Shown here in pieces: positions 16,320-26,024 of a DNA stretch of 64,000 nucleotides (its first letter is position 1; each line of letters begins with the position of its first letter). The stretch is from assembly GCA_902789245.1 (NCBI GenBank), contig CADAND010000002.1, positions 1-64,000 on the forward strand. Reading direction: 5' to 3'. Source of the DNA: an uncultured Bacteroidia bacterium (GTDB lineage: Bacteria; Bacteroidota; Bacteroidia; Bacteroidales; UBA932). A program made the translations under genes and the position numbers. Below the pieces are notes generated by a model. The model saw nothing but the letters and a program-made list of their open reading frames with translations. It made no database searches and was not told where the DNA came from.

Positions 16320-17906
16320 ATGGACGCAAGACAGTGTATCGAAAGCGGCAAGGCGGTCCTCGGCATCGAGTTCGGCTCCACCCGCATCAAGGCGGTGCTG
16401 GTGAACGAGCTCAACGTGCCGATCGCCCAGGGCAGCTACGAGTGGGAGAACCAGCTCGTGGACGGCCTGTGGACCTACAGCAAGGAAGTCATCTGGTTCG
16501 GCCTGCAGCAGTGCTATTCCGACATGCGTTTCGACGTGCAGAAGCGCTATGGCGTGGAGATCGAGAATCTCGCCGCCATCGGCATCAGCGCGATGATGCA
16601 CGGCTACATGCCTTTCAACAAGGAAGGCCACCTGCTGGCTCCGTTCCGCACCTGGCGCAACACCAACACCGGTCCCGCCGCCGCGGAGCTCTCCAAGCTC
16701 TTCGTCTATAACATCCCGCTCCGCTGGAGCATCTCGCACCTGTACCAGGCCATCCTGAACGATGAGCCCCACGTGCAGGATATCGGCTACCTGACCACCC
16801 TCGCCGGCTACATCCACTGGAAGCTGACCGGCGAGAAGGTGCTGGGCGTCGGTGATGCCTCCGGCATGCTGCCGATCGACCCGGCCACGGGCAACTACCG
16901 CGCCGACATGGTCGAGAAGTTCGAGCAGCTGGTCGCGCCGAAGAATTATCCCTGGAAGCTGCGTGACATCCTGCCGAAGGTGCTCAGCGCCGGCGAGCTG
17001 GGCGGCCGCCTGACGGAAGTCGGCGCCAAGCGCCTGGACGTCTCCGGCCACCTGAAGGCCGGCATTCCGCTCTGTCCGCCGGAAGGCGATGCGGGTACCG
17101 GCATGGTGGCGACGAACGCCGTCCGTCCCCGTACGGGCAACGTCTCCGCCGGCACTTCCTCCTTCTCGATGATCGTCCTGGAGAAAGAGCTGTCCAAGCC
17201 CAACGAGATGATCGACATCGTGACGACCCCGGACGGGAACCTCGTCGCGATGGTGCACTGCAACAACTGCACCTCCGAGCTGAACGCCTGGGTGAAGTTG
17301 TTCCGCGAGTACGCCGGGCTGCTGGGCGTGTCGGATGACGACATCTACGGCAAGCTCTACACGCACGCCCTCGAGGGCGGCGCTGACTGCGGCGGCCTGG
17401 TGGCCTTCAACTACGTCTCCGGCGAGCCGGTGACGGGCTTCGCCGACGGGCGGCCGCTGTTCGTGCGCGGCGCGAACGACAGTTTCTCGCTCGCCAACTT
17501 CTTCCGCGCGCAGCTCTACGGCTCCATCGCGGTGCTGAAGATCGGCAACGACGTGCTCTTCCGCGAGGAGAACGTGAAGGTGGACCGCATCACCGGCCAC
17601 GGCGGCCTGTTCAAGACCCCGGTCGTGGGACAGCGCTTCCTGGCTGCCGCCCTGAACTCGCCGATCTCCGTGATGGAGACGGCCGGCGAAGGCGGCGCCT
17701 GGGGTATCGCCCTGCTGGCCAACTACATGGTGAACAACGACATCAGACTGAGCCTGCCCGATTATCTGGACAAGGTCGTCTTCGCCGGCAACACCGGTAC
17801 CGAGATCGCTCCCACGCCTGAGGACGTGGCCGGTTTCGAGGCCTACCTGGCGAACTACAAGGCCGCGTTCCCGATCGAGGAGGCTGCCGTGCGCTACAAG
17901 AAATAA
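16320..17906 (+). CDS. araB: ribulokinase-type FGGY carbohydrate kinase
   Basis: This 528-residue FGGY kinase is expected to phosphorylate L-ribulose. The phosphate-binding motif [18 protein letters not shown] is near the N-terminus. [20 protein letters not shown] and [16 protein letters not shown] are in the C-terminal ATPase lobe, with [18 protein letters not shown] between them. By sequence alone xylulokinase is possible, but its position 3 bp after araA and after araD supports ribulokinase. The next gene starts 6 bp after its stop and there is no terminator, so transcription probably continues into housekeeping genes. Confidence 0.88.
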   Translation: MDARQCIESGKAVLGIEFGSTRIKAVLVNELNVPIAQGSYEWENQLVDGLWTYSKEVIWFGLQQCYSDMRFDVQKRYGVEIENLAAIGISAMMHGYMPFNKEGHLLAPFRTWRNTNTGPAAAELSKLFVYNIPLRWSISHLYQAILNDEPHVQDIGYLTTLAGYIHWKLTGEKVLGVGDASGMLPIDPATGNYRADMVEKFEQLVAPKNYPWKLRDILPKVLSAGELGGRLTEVGAKRLDVSGHLKAGIPLCPPEGDAGTGMVATNAVRPRTGNVSAGTSSFSMIVLEKELSKPNEMIDIVTTPDGNLVAMVHCNNCTSELNAWVKLFREYAGLLGVSDDDIYGKLYTHALEGGADCGGLVAFNYVSGEPVTGFADGRPLFVRGANDSFSLANFFRAQLYGSIAVLKIGNDVLFREENVKVDRITGHGGLFKTPVVGQRFLAAALNSPISVMETAGEGGAWGIALLANYMVNNDIRLSLPDYLDKVVFAGNTGTEIAPTPEDVAGFEAYLANYKAAFPIEEAAVRYKK

Positions 17907-17912
17907 TTTGCA

Positions 17913-18317
17913 ATGGAGCAGATCTGGGACCCGCTCCGCAAACGAGAAGTCACTGCCACACCCGAGGAACGGGTGCGGCAGTGGTTTATCGTGCAGCTCC
18001 GTGACACGTTCGGCGTGCCGGAGCACCTGATGATGAGCGAGGTGGGCTTCAAGTTCGGCGCCAAGTCCTGGCGGGCGGACATCGTGGTCTATGACCGGAG
18101 CGCCGCGCCGCTGGCGGTGGTGGAGTGCAAGCGCCCCGACGTGGCGATCGACGCGCACGTCGTGGAGCAGGCCATGCGCTACAATTCCGTGCTTTCCGTG
18201 CGCTATTTGTTCCTGACGAACGGAAAAAAGACGTATCTTTACGCCCTGGAAGGGGAGCGCTTCGTCCCGATGGACCGCATCCCCGGCTATGAAGAAATGC
18301 TGCTATGTCCACGATAA
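17913..18317 (+). CDS. HsdR N-terminal-like nuclease domain protein
   Basis: The 134-residue protein consists only of the HsdR N-terminal (PD-(D/E)XK-like) domain. The likely active-site elements are the Asp in WRADIVVYD and Glu/Lys in AVVECKRPD, followed by QAMRYNSVLSVRYLFLTNGK. There are no helicase, HsdM or HsdS genes nearby, so it is not a restriction system. Free-standing versions are common in Bacteroidetes housekeeping clusters and have no established role. It starts 6 bp after araB and overlaps cca by 13 bp. Confidence 0.75.
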   Translation: MEQIWDPLRKREVTATPEERVRQWFIVQLRDTFGVPEHLMMSEVGFKFGAKSWRADIVVYDRSAAPLAVVECKRPDVAIDAHVVEQAMRYNSVLSVRYLFLTNGKKTYLYALEGERFVPMDRIPGYEEMLLCPR

Positions 18318-19729
18318 CCGCCCAGTTCCTGGATCGTCCGATCTTCCGCATCGTCAGCGAAGTCGCTGCCGAGCGGGGGGTGCGTGCGTTCGTGATCGGC
18401 GGCTTCGTGCGCGACTGCTTCCTGGGGCGCCCGCGCGCCGATATCGACATCGTCGTGGAGGGGAGCGGGATCGATTTTGCCAAGGCCGTGGGGCAGAAGA
18501 CGAAGCAGCATGTCTCCTATTTCAAGAATTTCGGCACCGCGATGCTGCATTTTCGCGGCGACGAGGTCGAATTCGTGGGTGCGCGCAAGGAGTCGTACCG
18601 CCGCGAGTCGCGCAAGCCCATCGTGGAGAACGGCACCCTCGAGGACGACCAGCAGCGCCGGGATTTCACCATCAACGCGATGGCCTTCTCGCTGCAGGCG
18701 GAGGACTTCGGGACGCTGGTGGACCCCTTCGGGGGCATTCGCGACCTCAATGACGGCATCATCCGCACGCCGCTCGACCCGGATACGACCTACTCCGACG
18801 ACCCGCTCCGGATGCTGCGCGCCGTGCGTTTCGCGACCAAGCTCTCTACGCCGGAGCATCCCTTCCGCATCGTCCCCGAGTCGATGGCATCGATGCGCAG
18901 GATGGCGGACCGCCTGAGCATCCTCTCCTGCGAGCGCATCGCCGAGGAGCTGAACAAGATGCTCGCGGCCGACGACCCCGCGATGGCTTTCCGCCTCATG
19001 GACGAGGCGGGTCTGCTGGGCCACGTCCTGCCGGAGCTCCTCGCCCTGAAGGGTGTCGAGACCGTGGATGGCAGGGGACACAAAGACAACTTTGCCCACT
19101 CGCTCGCGGTGCTGGACAACGTGGCGCGTGCTTCTGATAAATTGTATTTACGTTGGGCGGCGCTGCTGCACGATATCGGCAAGCCGGCCAGCAAGCGCTA
19201 CGATCCGGCCGCCGGCTGGACCTTCCACGGCCACGAAGTCATCGGCGCCCGGATGGTGCCGAAGATCTTCGACCGGCTGCGCCTGCCGCTCGACGAGATG
19301 AAATACGTCCAGAAGCTCGTACGGCTCCATTTGCGGCCCATCGCGCTGGTGGACGATGAAGTTACCGACAGCGCCGTTCGGCGCCTGTTATTCGACGCGG
19401 GAGACGACATAGACGACCTGATGGTCCTCTGCAACGCCGACATCACCTCGAAGAACGAGGCGAAGGTGGCGCGCATCCGCGCCAATTTCGAGCTCGTCGC
19501 GCGCAAGCTCGTGGAGGTGGAGGCGAAGGACGCCATCCGCAATTTCAAGAACCCCATCGACGGGGAGTACGTCATGCAGGTGTACGGCGTCCCGCCGTGC
19601 CGGCAGATCGGCCAGATCAAGGAGATGGTCAAGGAGGCCATCCTGGACGGAATTATCGGCAATAACTTCGAGGAGGCGGACGCCTTCATGCGGCAGCACG
19701 CTTCCGAGCTTGGCCTGCATGAAGTATGA
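18305..19729 (+). CDS. cca: CCA tRNA nucleotidyltransferase with HD domain
   Basis: This 474-residue enzyme belongs to the tRNA CCA-adding/poly(A) polymerase head-domain family and would complete or repair tRNA 3' ends. The nucleotidyltransferase signature FVIGGFVRDCFLGRPRADID carries the two metal-binding aspartates (about residues 30-52). RDFTINAMAF and DPLRMLRAVRFATK follow. An HD phosphohydrolase domain with HDIGKP lies near residue 288. It overlaps the upstream nuclease-domain gene by 13 bp and the downstream recombinase by 4 bp, so all three should be translated together. Confidence 0.9.
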   Translation: MSTITAQFLDRPIFRIVSEVAAERGVRAFVIGGFVRDCFLGRPRADIDIVVEGSGIDFAKAVGQKTKQHVSYFKNFGTAMLHFRGDEVEFVGARKESYRRESRKPIVENGTLEDDQQRRDFTINAMAFSLQAEDFGTLVDPFGGIRDLNDGIIRTPLDPDTTYSDDPLRMLRAVRFATKLSTPEHPFRIVPESMASMRRMADRLSILSCERIAEELNKMLAADDPAMAFRLMDEAGLLGHVLPELLALKGVETVDGRGHKDNFAHSLAVLDNVARASDKLYLRWAALLHDIGKPASKRYDPAAGWTFHGHEVIGARMVPKIFDRLRLPLDEMKYVQKLVRLHLRPIALVDDEVTDSAVRRLLFDAGDDIDDLMVLCNADITSKNEAKVARIRANFELVARKLVEVEAKDAIRNFKNPIDGEYVMQVYGVPPCRQIGQIKEMVKEAILDGIIGNNFEEADAFMRQHASELGLHEV

Positions 19730-20685
19730 TCGAGCGCTACCTGACATACCTCGCCACCATCCGCCGCTATTCGCCTCGGACCGTCGACATCTATCGTTCA
19801 ATCCTGGAAGAGTTCTTTTCTTTTGTTTCTGAAGCTCCGCGCAGCCACGGTTCTGCTGGGCAGACCCTTGCTGCCGCTTCGCTGCAAGAAATTCTGACTG
19901 TCCAGACGGTCCGGTCGTACGAGGTGTATCTGATGGATGAGAAAGGGGAGAGCGCGAAGACGGTGAGCCTCCACCTGAGCGTGCTGAGCGGCTTCTGCAA
20001 GTTCCTGATGAAGGAGGGCGTGCTGACGGGCAACCCGGTGCGCCTGGTGAGCCGCCCCAAGCAGGAAAAGCGCCTGCCGGTGTTCTACCGGGAGGAGGCG
20101 ATGCAGGAGTACTTCGAGCAGACCAAAGGCGTGCTCGAATACGGGAAATACGAAGCCCAGCTGGAGCGGATGATCCTCGGCCTGCTGTACGGCACGGGCC
20201 TGCGCCGCAGCGAACTCATCGCCCTGAACCGCGATTCGCTCGACACCGCGCGCCGCGTGCTGCGCGTCCGCGGAAAAGGCGACAAAATGCGCGAAATTCC
20301 GCTGACCCCTTCGCTTTGTGAAGAAATTTCGTTATATTTACAATCGCAAGGCTCTTTGAAATGCGCGGACCAGGCCCCGGAAGCCCCGCTCCTGCAGACC
20401 CCTCGCGGCGCCCGGCTGTATCCGGTCTATGTGGACCGGGCGGTCAAGGCAGCCCTCGGACAGGTCGGCAGCATCAGCGGCCGCAAGTCTCCGCATGTCC
20501 TGCGGCACACGCTGGCGACGGAGCTGCTGGACGGGGGAGCGGACCTCAATTCCATCAAGGAACTGCTGGGCCACAGCTCCCTGGCGGCGACCCAGGTCTA
20601 TACGCACAATTCCATCGAGCGGCTGCAAAAAGTTTATAAATCCGCCCATCCCAGGGCAAAAAACGATGGTAACCATGGAGATTAA
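19726..20685 (+). CDS. xerC: tyrosine recombinase XerC/XerD type
   Basis: A 319-residue site-specific recombinase. The N-terminal SAM-like DNA-binding domain covers about residues 1-105. Catalytic residues are visible: Arg160 in GTGLRRSEL, His257 and Arg260 in HVLRHTLATELLDGG, the GHSSLAATQVYTH box, and the nucleophile Tyr292. It probably acts in chromosome dimer resolution rather than as a mobile-element integrase, because it is embedded in a housekeeping operon between cca and hpf. Whether it is the XerC or XerD partner cannot be settled here. Confidence 0.88.
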   Translation: MIERYLTYLATIRRYSPRTVDIYRSILEEFFSFVSEAPRSHGSAGQTLAAASLQEILTVQTVRSYEVYLMDEKGESAKTVSLHLSVLSGFCKFLMKEGVLTGNPVRLVSRPKQEKRLPVFYREEAMQEYFEQTKGVLEYGKYEAQLERMILGLLYGTGLRRSELIALNRDSLDTARRVLRVRGKGDKMREIPLTPSLCEEISLYLQSQGSLKCADQAPEAPLLQTPRGARLYPVYVDRAVKAALGQVGSISGRKSPHVLRHTLATELLDGGADLNSIKELLGHSSLAATQVYTHNSIERLQKVYKSAHPRAKNDGNHGD

Positions 20686-20968
20686 ATTCAAAGCCCTCAA
20701 GTTCGAAGCCGGCGAGAAGCTCACCGAGTTCGTAGAGAAGAAAGTCTCACGCCTGTCCCGTTTCTGCGAAGACCTGGCCAATGAGATCGAGGTAGCGCTC
20801 GAAGACCATCTCAAACAAGGCAAGCTGGCCAAGATCCAAATCCACATCCCGGGCGAAGAGCTCATCATCGAGCGGGAGGCCGACACCTTCGAGAATGCAA
20901 TCACGGAAGCCGTGGATGCGATGAAGGAAAAGCTCACCCGCGTCAAAGAAAAGAAATTCGAGAATTAA
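20675..20968 (+). CDS. hpf: ribosome hibernation factor HPF/RaiA family
   Basis: The 97-residue protein is a short HPF/RaiA-type ribosome-associated factor expected to bind the 30S subunit and inactivate ribosomes in stationary phase. It begins MEIKFKALKFEAGEKLTEFV, with basic ribosome-contact residues in VEKKVSRLSRF and a conserved end ITEAVDAMKEKLTRVKEKK. The ATG at 20675 is preferred; an in-frame ATG at 20666 adds MVT. It overlaps the end of xerC by 11 bp and is the last gene before a strong terminator. Confidence 0.85.
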   Translation: MEIKFKALKFEAGEKLTEFVEKKVSRLSRFCEDLANEIEVALEDHLKQGKLAKIQIHIPGEELIIEREADTFENAITEAVDAMKEKLTRVKEKKFEN

Positions 20969-20986
20969 TCATTCTCCCTCCCTTTC

Positions 20987-21014
20987 AAGGCCGCCCTCCG
21001 GGACGGCCTTTTTT
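20987..21014 (+). terminator. Rho-independent terminator after hpf
   Basis: Arms AAGGCCG (20987-20993) and CGGCCTT (21004-21010), extended by CC/GG across one mismatch, with loop TCCG and a TTTTTT run. It ends the long araDAB-hsdR-N-cca-xerC-hpf unit. The minus-strand side has no T-run, so it is not obviously bidirectional. Confidence 0.85.
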
Positions 21015-21038
21015 ACTCGCCGGCGTCGGCTTCCGGAT

Positions 21039-22085
21039 CTAGAGATTCAAGAGTTTCGCGGTTAGTTCCGTGAGGAGTTCGCCGTCGGAGACGAGCGTGG
21101 TGCCGTCGCCGCCCTTGCCGAGGTAGTCGTAGTCGCAGAGCAGCGAGACGGCGGCCATGGCCTTGGGGACAGGGTAGTTGCGTACGGCGGTGTCGTATTC
21201 CTTGTAGAAGTAAGGGTTGACGCCCGCGAGGGCGCGCGCCTTGTCCTCGGGCGAGGGGTAGCCGCCCCGGCCGAGCAGGGCGCCGTATTTGAGGATGCGG
21301 CTGAAGTGCGTGAAGAGGGCGCTGACGGCCATCGGCATGGCGAATTTGGCGCTGTTGCCCAGGTGCGCGGCGATCTTGAGCGCCTGCGCGGCGTGCTTGT
21401 AGGAGAGCTCCTTGGTGAGCTCGAAGACGCTGAACTGCCGGGAGATGCCCACGTTGCGCTCGATGTCGGCGACGCTCACGCGCGTGGCGCCTTCGGGGAG
21501 GGCCTTGGTGAGCTTGTCCGTCTCCACGACGATCTTGGAGAGCTCCGTGCCCACGGACTCGGCGAGCAGCGCGGCCGCCTGCGGCTCGATCTGCAGGCCG
21601 CGCGAGCCGTAGTAGGAGAGGATCCAGTTGGGGACTTCGTAATCCCGCAGGGCGGGGGAATCGACCACCACGCCCACCTTCTGGGCGGCCTTGTAGAAGG
21701 CCTTGCGCTTGTCCACGGAGGCGCCGTGCAGCAGGACCACCAGCACGGTGCTGTCCAGCGGCTCGGCGCAGTAGAAGGCCAGCTCTTCGATGCCCTTCAT
21801 CTGCTGGGCTTCCTTGACGACCACGAGCTGCCGCTCGGCCATCATCGGGAAGCGGCGGGCGGCCGTGACCACCTGCGCGGCCGTGACCTCGCCGCCGTAG
21901 CAGATCGTCTCGTTGAAATCCTTCTCCTCCTCGGGGATACAGGCCTGGACGATGGCGTCGCAGACGAGCTCGGGGTAGTAGGGCTCGTCGCCCATCAGCA
22001 GGTAGAGCGGGCTGAAGCGCCCCTCGCGCACGTCGGAGAGGATTTTCGCGCATTGCGCGTCGATATTGACGGATACTTTGGCCAT
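21039..22085 (-). CDS. holA: DNA polymerase III subunit delta
   Basis: The 348-residue clamp-loader subunit delta opens the beta clamp. The start [20 protein letters not shown] is followed by the family motif [20 protein letters not shown] (about 25-45), in which GDEPYY is diagnostic. [20 protein letters not shown] and [11 protein letters not shown]-like C-terminal elements follow. The upstream in-frame ATG would lie inside the divergent promoter region, so the ATG at 22085 was chosen. It is transcribed alone, divergent from the GH51 gene, and converges on hpf. Confidence 0.9.
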   Translation of the reverse strand: MAKVSVNIDAQCAKILSDVREGRFSPLYLLMGDEPYYPELVCDAIVQACIPEEEKDFNETICYGGEVTAAQVVTAARRFPMMAERQLVVVKEAQQMKGIEELAFYCAEPLDSTVLVVLLHGASVDKRKAFYKAAQKVGVVVDSPALRDYEVPNWILSYYGSRGLQIEPQAAALLAESVGTELSKIVVETDKLTKALPEGATRVSVADIERNVGISRQFSVFELTKELSYKHAAQALKIAAHLGNSAKFAMPMAVSALFTHFSRILKYGALLGRGGYPSPEDKARALAGVNPYFYKEYDTAVRNYPVPKAMAAVSLLCDYDYLGKGGDGTTLVSDGELLTELTAKLLNL

Positions 22086-22092
22086 GGCAGCA

Positions 22093-22122
22093 CAAAAATA
22101 CGCAAAAATCTTCTTACATTTG
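22093..22122. promoter_or_regulatory. divergent promoter region between holA and the GH51 gene
   Basis: A minus-strand TATTTTTG (22100-22093) lies 8 bp from the holA ATG. A plus-strand TACATTTG (22115-22122) lies 28 bp upstream of the GH51 ATG. No clear -33 element is seen for either. Confidence 0.5.
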
Positions 22123-22150
22123 TCCTGATGCAACCACAAAAACCATTCAT

Positions 22151-23698
22151 ATGAAGAAAATCATCACCCTGCTTGCAGGTGTCTGCCTGCTCGCTTCCGC
22201 GTCCCTGCTCGCGCAGGACGCCACCGTCCGCGTCCACGACGCCGGCACCGGCCAGACCATTCCGGCCGAGCTCTACGGTCAGTTCTCCGAGCACCTCGGA
22301 CGCTGCATCTACGGCGGCCTCTGGGTCGGCAAGGATTCCTCCGTGCCCAACATCGAAGGCTATCGCAAGGACGTCTTCGAGGCCCTCAAGACCCTGAAAG
22401 TCCCCGTGATGCGCTGGCCGGGCGGCTGCTTTGCCGACGACTACCACTGGATGGACGGCATCGGCCCGCAGGAGAAGCGCGGCTACCTGACGAACAACAA
22501 CTGGGGCGGCACGCTGGAGGACAACAGCTTCGGCACGCACGAGTTCCTGAACCTCTGCGAGATGCTCGGCATCGAGCCGTACATCAGCGGCAACGTGGGC
22601 AGCGGCAGTGTCGAGGAGATGGCGAAGTGGGTCGAGTACATGACCTCCGACGCCAAGACCCCGATGGCCGACCTGCGCCGCGCCAACGGCCGTGAGAAGC
22701 CCTGGAAGGTCAAATACTTCGGCATCGGCAACGAGGCCTGGGGCTGCGGCGGCAACATGACGCCGGAGTACTACAGCGACCTCTTCCGCCGCTACGGCAC
22801 CTATCTGCGCGACCAAGGCGACAACCGCCTCTACAAGATCGCCAGCGGCGCCTCCGACTACGACTACAACTGGACCCGCGTCCTGATGAAGAACCTCGAG
22901 GGCAAGGGCATGGCCGGCATCTCCCTGCACTACTACACCTGCAAGGGCTGGACGGGCAGCAAGGGCTCCGCGACGAAGTTCACGGACAAGGATTACTGGT
23001 GGACCCTCTCCAAGACCATCGAGGTCGAGCCGGTGCTCCGCAAGCACATCGAGATCATGGACGAGCTGGATCCTTCCGGCAACGTCGGCCTGCTGCTCGA
23101 CGAGTGGGGCACCTGGTTCGACGTGGAGCCGGGCACGAACCCGGGCCACCTGTATCAGCAGAGCACGATGCGTGACGCCATCGTGGCCGCGCTCAACTTC
23201 GACATCTTCCACAAGTACACCCGCCGCTTGAAGATGGCCAACATCGCCCAGGTGGTCAACGTGCTGCAGTCGATGATTCTCACCAACGAGACCGAGATGG
23301 TCCTCACCCCGACCTACCACGTCTTCGAGATGTACAACGTCCACCAGAACGCCGAGTTCATCGACTCCGAGGTGCTGACCGCCCATGTGAAGACCGAGCG
23401 CGAATGCGCCGTGCCGGAGGTGGACGCCACCGTGTCCCGCAAGGACGGCGAGATGCACATCTCCCTGGTCAACACCGATCTCAAGAAGGCCAAGAAGGTG
23501 CTTGTGACCTTCGACGAGGCCGGCGTGAAGAACATCCTCTCCGCCCGCGTGCTGACCTCCAAGGACGTGCACGACTACAACGATTTCGGCAAGGCTGATG
23601 TCGTGAAGCCCGTGGCGTTCAAGGACTTCAAGCTCACCAAGGCCGGCCTGGAAGTGACCCTGCCGCCGTGCTCCGTGGTCGCGATTGCCGCGAAATAG
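22151..23698 (+). CDS. alpha-L-arabinofuranosidase, GH51
   Basis: A 515-residue secreted enzyme (signal peptide ending ASLLAQ) that removes alpha-linked L-arabinofuranosyl groups from arabinan or arabinoxylan. The catalytic barrel has the acid/base Glu195 in [12 protein letters not shown] and the nucleophile Glu318 in [10 protein letters not shown], followed by [40 protein letters not shown] near residue 80 is a typical GH51 substrate-site segment. A C-terminal beta domain ends at [11 protein letters not shown]. It should supply arabinose to the upstream import and catabolic genes, though it is a separate unit with its own promoter and terminator. Confidence 0.93.
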   Translation: MKKIITLLAGVCLLASASLLAQDATVRVHDAGTGQTIPAELYGQFSEHLGRCIYGGLWVGKDSSVPNIEGYRKDVFEALKTLKVPVMRWPGGCFADDYHWMDGIGPQEKRGYLTNNNWGGTLEDNSFGTHEFLNLCEMLGIEPYISGNVGSGSVEEMAKWVEYMTSDAKTPMADLRRANGREKPWKVKYFGIGNEAWGCGGNMTPEYYSDLFRRYGTYLRDQGDNRLYKIASGASDYDYNWTRVLMKNLEGKGMAGISLHYYTCKGWTGSKGSATKFTDKDYWWTLSKTIEVEPVLRKHIEIMDELDPSGNVGLLLDEWGTWFDVEPGTNPGHLYQQSTMRDAIVAALNFDIFHKYTRRLKMANIAQVVNVLQSMILTNETEMVLTPTYHVFEMYNVHQNAEFIDSEVLTAHVKTERECAVPEVDATVSRKDGEMHISLVNTDLKKAKKVLVTFDEAGVKNILSARVLTSKDVHDYNDFGKADVVKPVAFKDFKLTKAGLEVTLPPCSVVAIAAK

Positions 23699-23722
23699 GC
23701 GGCTCTCCCCGCAACGCATTGA

Positions 23723-23753
23723 ATCGCCCCGCTTTGCCGGGGCGATTTTTTTG
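23723..23753 (+). terminator. Rho-independent terminator after the GH51 gene
   Basis: Perfect 9-bp arms ATCGCCCCG (23723-23731) and CGGGGCGAT (23738-23746) with a 6-base loop, then a run of seven T. Confidence 0.9.
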
Positions 23754-23781
23754 TTTTTCTGCAACATTCCAGTTAAATTTG
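23750..23781 (+). promoter_or_regulatory. promoter of the ABC exporter operon
   Basis: TTTG at 23750-23753, a 20-bp gap and TAAATTTG at 23774-23781. It directly abuts the GH51 terminator and lies 23 bp upstream of the ATG at 23805. Confidence 0.65.
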
Positions 23782-23804
23782 TGGGATTCTACTCATAGTG
23801 TATT

Positions 23805-24665
23805 ATGGCAATTATAGAATGTAAGAATGTCTGCAAGAATTTCGGGGAGAAGGTGGCTCTCGACCACGTCAGCCTCGAGATTCCCGAGGGTCAGATTTTC
23901 GGCCTGCTCGGCCCGAACGGCGCCGGTAAGACGACGCTGATCCGCATCATCAACCGCATTACAATTCCCAATGGAGGTGAGGTCCTCTTCAACGGCCGTC
24001 CCATCACGCAGGACGACGTGGCGCGCATCGGCTACATGCCTGAGGAGCGCGGCCTCTACCGCAAGATGAAGGTCGGCGACCAGGCCATGTACCTGGCCCA
24101 GCTGAAGGGCATGTCCGCCGCGGACGCCCGCGCCGCCCTGAAGGACTGGTTCGTGCGCTTCGGCATCCAGAGCTGGTGGGACAAGAAGGTGGAGGAGCTC
24201 TCCAAGGGCATGGCCCAGAAGCTCCAGTTCATCACCACCGTGGTCCACAAGCCGTCCCTGATGATCCTTGACGAGCCCTTCTCCGGCTTCGACCCGGTCA
24301 ACGCCGAGGTCATCCGCCAGGAGATCCTGCGCCTCAAGAACGAAGGCGCCACCATCATCCTGTCCACGCACAACATGGAGTCCGTGGAGGAGCTGTGCGA
24401 CAACATCGCCCTGATCAACAAGTCCCGCCTGGTGATCACCGGCGGCGTGGAGCAGATCCGCCGCGACTATGGCAACAACAACGTCGAGCTCGTCTGGACC
24501 GACGCGAACGGCCGCCACACGGAGGTCCTTCCGCGCGAGACGGACGGCACCTCGACGCTCCGTACCTACCTGGAGAAGGACGGCGTGCAGATCAACTCCT
24601 ACAAGGAGCTGATGCCGCGCATGAACGACATTTTCATCAAACTTGTAACGGAAGGGGAGGAATAG
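23805..24665 (+). CDS. ABC exporter ATP-binding protein (NatA-like)
   Basis: The 286-residue ATPase has Walker A GLLGPNGAGKTTLIRIIN, ABC signature VEELSKGMAQKLQF, Walker B SLMILDEPFSGFDPVNAEV and the switch histidine in ILSTHNMESVEELCD. The extra C-terminal segment of about 70 residues is typical of NatA/DrrA-type exporter ATPases. It works with the permease encoded 3 bp downstream. NatAB exporters move Na+ in Bacillus, but this pair's substrate is unknown. Confidence 0.9.
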   Translation: MAIIECKNVCKNFGEKVALDHVSLEIPEGQIFGLLGPNGAGKTTLIRIINRITIPNGGEVLFNGRPITQDDVARIGYMPEERGLYRKMKVGDQAMYLAQLKGMSAADARAALKDWFVRFGIQSWWDKKVEELSKGMAQKLQFITTVVHKPSLMILDEPFSGFDPVNAEVIRQEILRLKNEGATIILSTHNMESVEELCDNIALINKSRLVITGGVEQIRRDYGNNNVELVWTDANGRHTEVLPRETDGTSTLRTYLEKDGVQINSYKELMPRMNDIFIKLVTEGEE

Positions 24666-24668
24666 GCC

Positions 24669-26024
24669 ATGAATTTCAAGACGATAGGCATTGTCATCAG
24701 CCGCGAGTACCTCAATAAGGTCAAGAAGAAGAGTTTTATCTGGACGACGCTCCTGGTCCCCATCCTGGTGGCCGGCCTGACCATCGGCGTGATGGTGGCC
24801 CTGATGAACACCAAGGAGAAGACCAAGAACATCGCCGTCGTGGATGCTTCCGGCATCGTCCTGCCGTACCTGGAGGACACGGAGACCGTGCACTACACGG
24901 ACCTGTCCGCCATGCCGATCGACAGCGTCAAGGCCAACCTGGCCGCGCTCGGCTACGACGGCGTGCTCTCCGTGGGCGAACTGAACCTCGATGAGAAGAC
25001 GGTCCCCGCCGACCTCTATTCGCCGAAGCCCTTCGGCATGGAGCTGACGGACAACATCAGCTCCCGGATCAACCGGGCCGTGGAGGACTACCGCATTTCT
25101 ACGTACAACATCGAAGGCCTCGACCAGATCCTCAAGGACGTCAAGGCCAACATCCACCTGCGCTCCTACACGGTGAGCGACGACGGCGAGGAGAAGATCT
25201 CCGAGGCCGGCGTCTACAGCATCGTGTCCATGGTGCTGGGCATCTTCCTGTTCATCTTCGTGACGATGTTCGGCAGCATGGTGATGAGCTCCGTGATCGA
25301 GGAGAAGGCCAGCCGCGTGGTGGAGGTGCTCGTCAGCTCCGTCAAGTCCACCGAGCTGATGTTCGGCAAGATCATCGGCATCGCGCTCGTCGCGCTGACC
25401 CAGTTCCTGCTCTGGATCGTGCTGTCCGTCGCCATCATCAGCGTGGGCGGCGCCGTGATCGGCCTCGACAAGCTGGGCGGCAACAACCCGACCGAGCTCG
25501 TGAGCACGATGGGTGGCGTGGATGCCGCCCAGGTGGAGGAGATGACCGCGCAGCTCGCCGACCAGGGCGAGATGGGCACGGTGATCAGCTCCCTGGCGAA
25601 TCTGCCGTACGGCCAGATCCTCGGCCTCTTCTTCGTGTACTTCATCTTCGGCTATCTGCTGTATGCGTCGCTCTTCGCGGCCATCGGCTCCGCCGTGGAG
25701 AACGAAGGCGACACGCAGCAGCTGCAGCTGCCGCTGACGATCCCGCTGATGCTGGGCTACATGATCGCCCTGTACGCGTTCCGCGCGCCCGACAGCTCGA
25801 TCGCCTTCTGGGGCTCCATCATCCCCTTCACCTCGCCGATCGTGATGATTTCGCGCCTGCCGTTCGGCGTGCCGGCGTGGGAGATCATCCTGTCCGTCGC
25901 GCTGCTGGTCGCCACCTTCGCGTTCTGCGCCTGGGCCTCGGCCAAGATCTACCGCGTCGGCATCCTGATGTTTGGCAAGAAATCTACCTGGAAAGATCTA
26001 TGGAAATGGTTAAAGCAAAAGTAA
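24669..26024 (+). CDS. ABC-2 type permease (NatB-like)
   Basis: The 451-residue membrane partner of the preceding ATPase. It has one N-terminal hydrophobic segment (about residues 25-48), a large extracytoplasmic domain (about 50-180) and five or six C-terminal membrane segments starting at YSIVSMVLGIFLFIFVTMFG. EEKASRVVEVLVSSVKSTEL is the characteristic coupling motif of NatB/ABC-2 permeases. Export of Na+, a lipid or a small toxic compound is possible. Its 3' end overlaps the next lipoprotein gene by 25 bp, so all four genes to 27666 look like one operon. Confidence 0.88.
   Translation: MNFKTIGIVISREYLNKVKKKSFIWTTLLVPILVAGLTIGVMVALMNTKEKTKNIAVVDASGIVLPYLEDTETVHYTDLSAMPIDSVKANLAALGYDGVLSVGELNLDEKTVPADLYSPKPFGMELTDNISSRINRAVEDYRISTYNIEGLDQILKDVKANIHLRSYTVSDDGEEKISEAGVYSIVSMVLGIFLFIFVTMFGSMVMSSVIEEKASRVVEVLVSSVKSTELMFGKIIGIALVALTQFLLWIVLSVAIISVGGAVIGLDKLGGNNPTELVSTMGGVDAAQVEEMTAQLADQGEMGTVISSLANLPYGQILGLFFVYFIFGYLLYASLFAAIGSAVENEGDTQQLQLPLTIPLMLGYMIALYAFRAPDSSIAFWGSIIPFTSPIVMISRLPFGVPAWEIILSVALLVATFAFCAWASAKIYRVGILMFGKKSTWKDLWKWLKQK

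Noticed and set aside
14802-18158. Very long minus-strand open frame antisense to araA/araB
   Set aside because: It is a GC-rich codon-bias shadow: low-complexity His/Asp/Val/Gly-rich composition, no domain, and the plus strand encodes well-known enzymes.
17913-18317. Type I restriction system
   Set aside because: Only the HsdR N-terminal domain is present, without helicase, HsdM or HsdS.
19726-20685. Integrase of a mobile element
   Set aside because: It lies within a tight housekeeping operon, with no attachment-site repeats or cargo genes seen.
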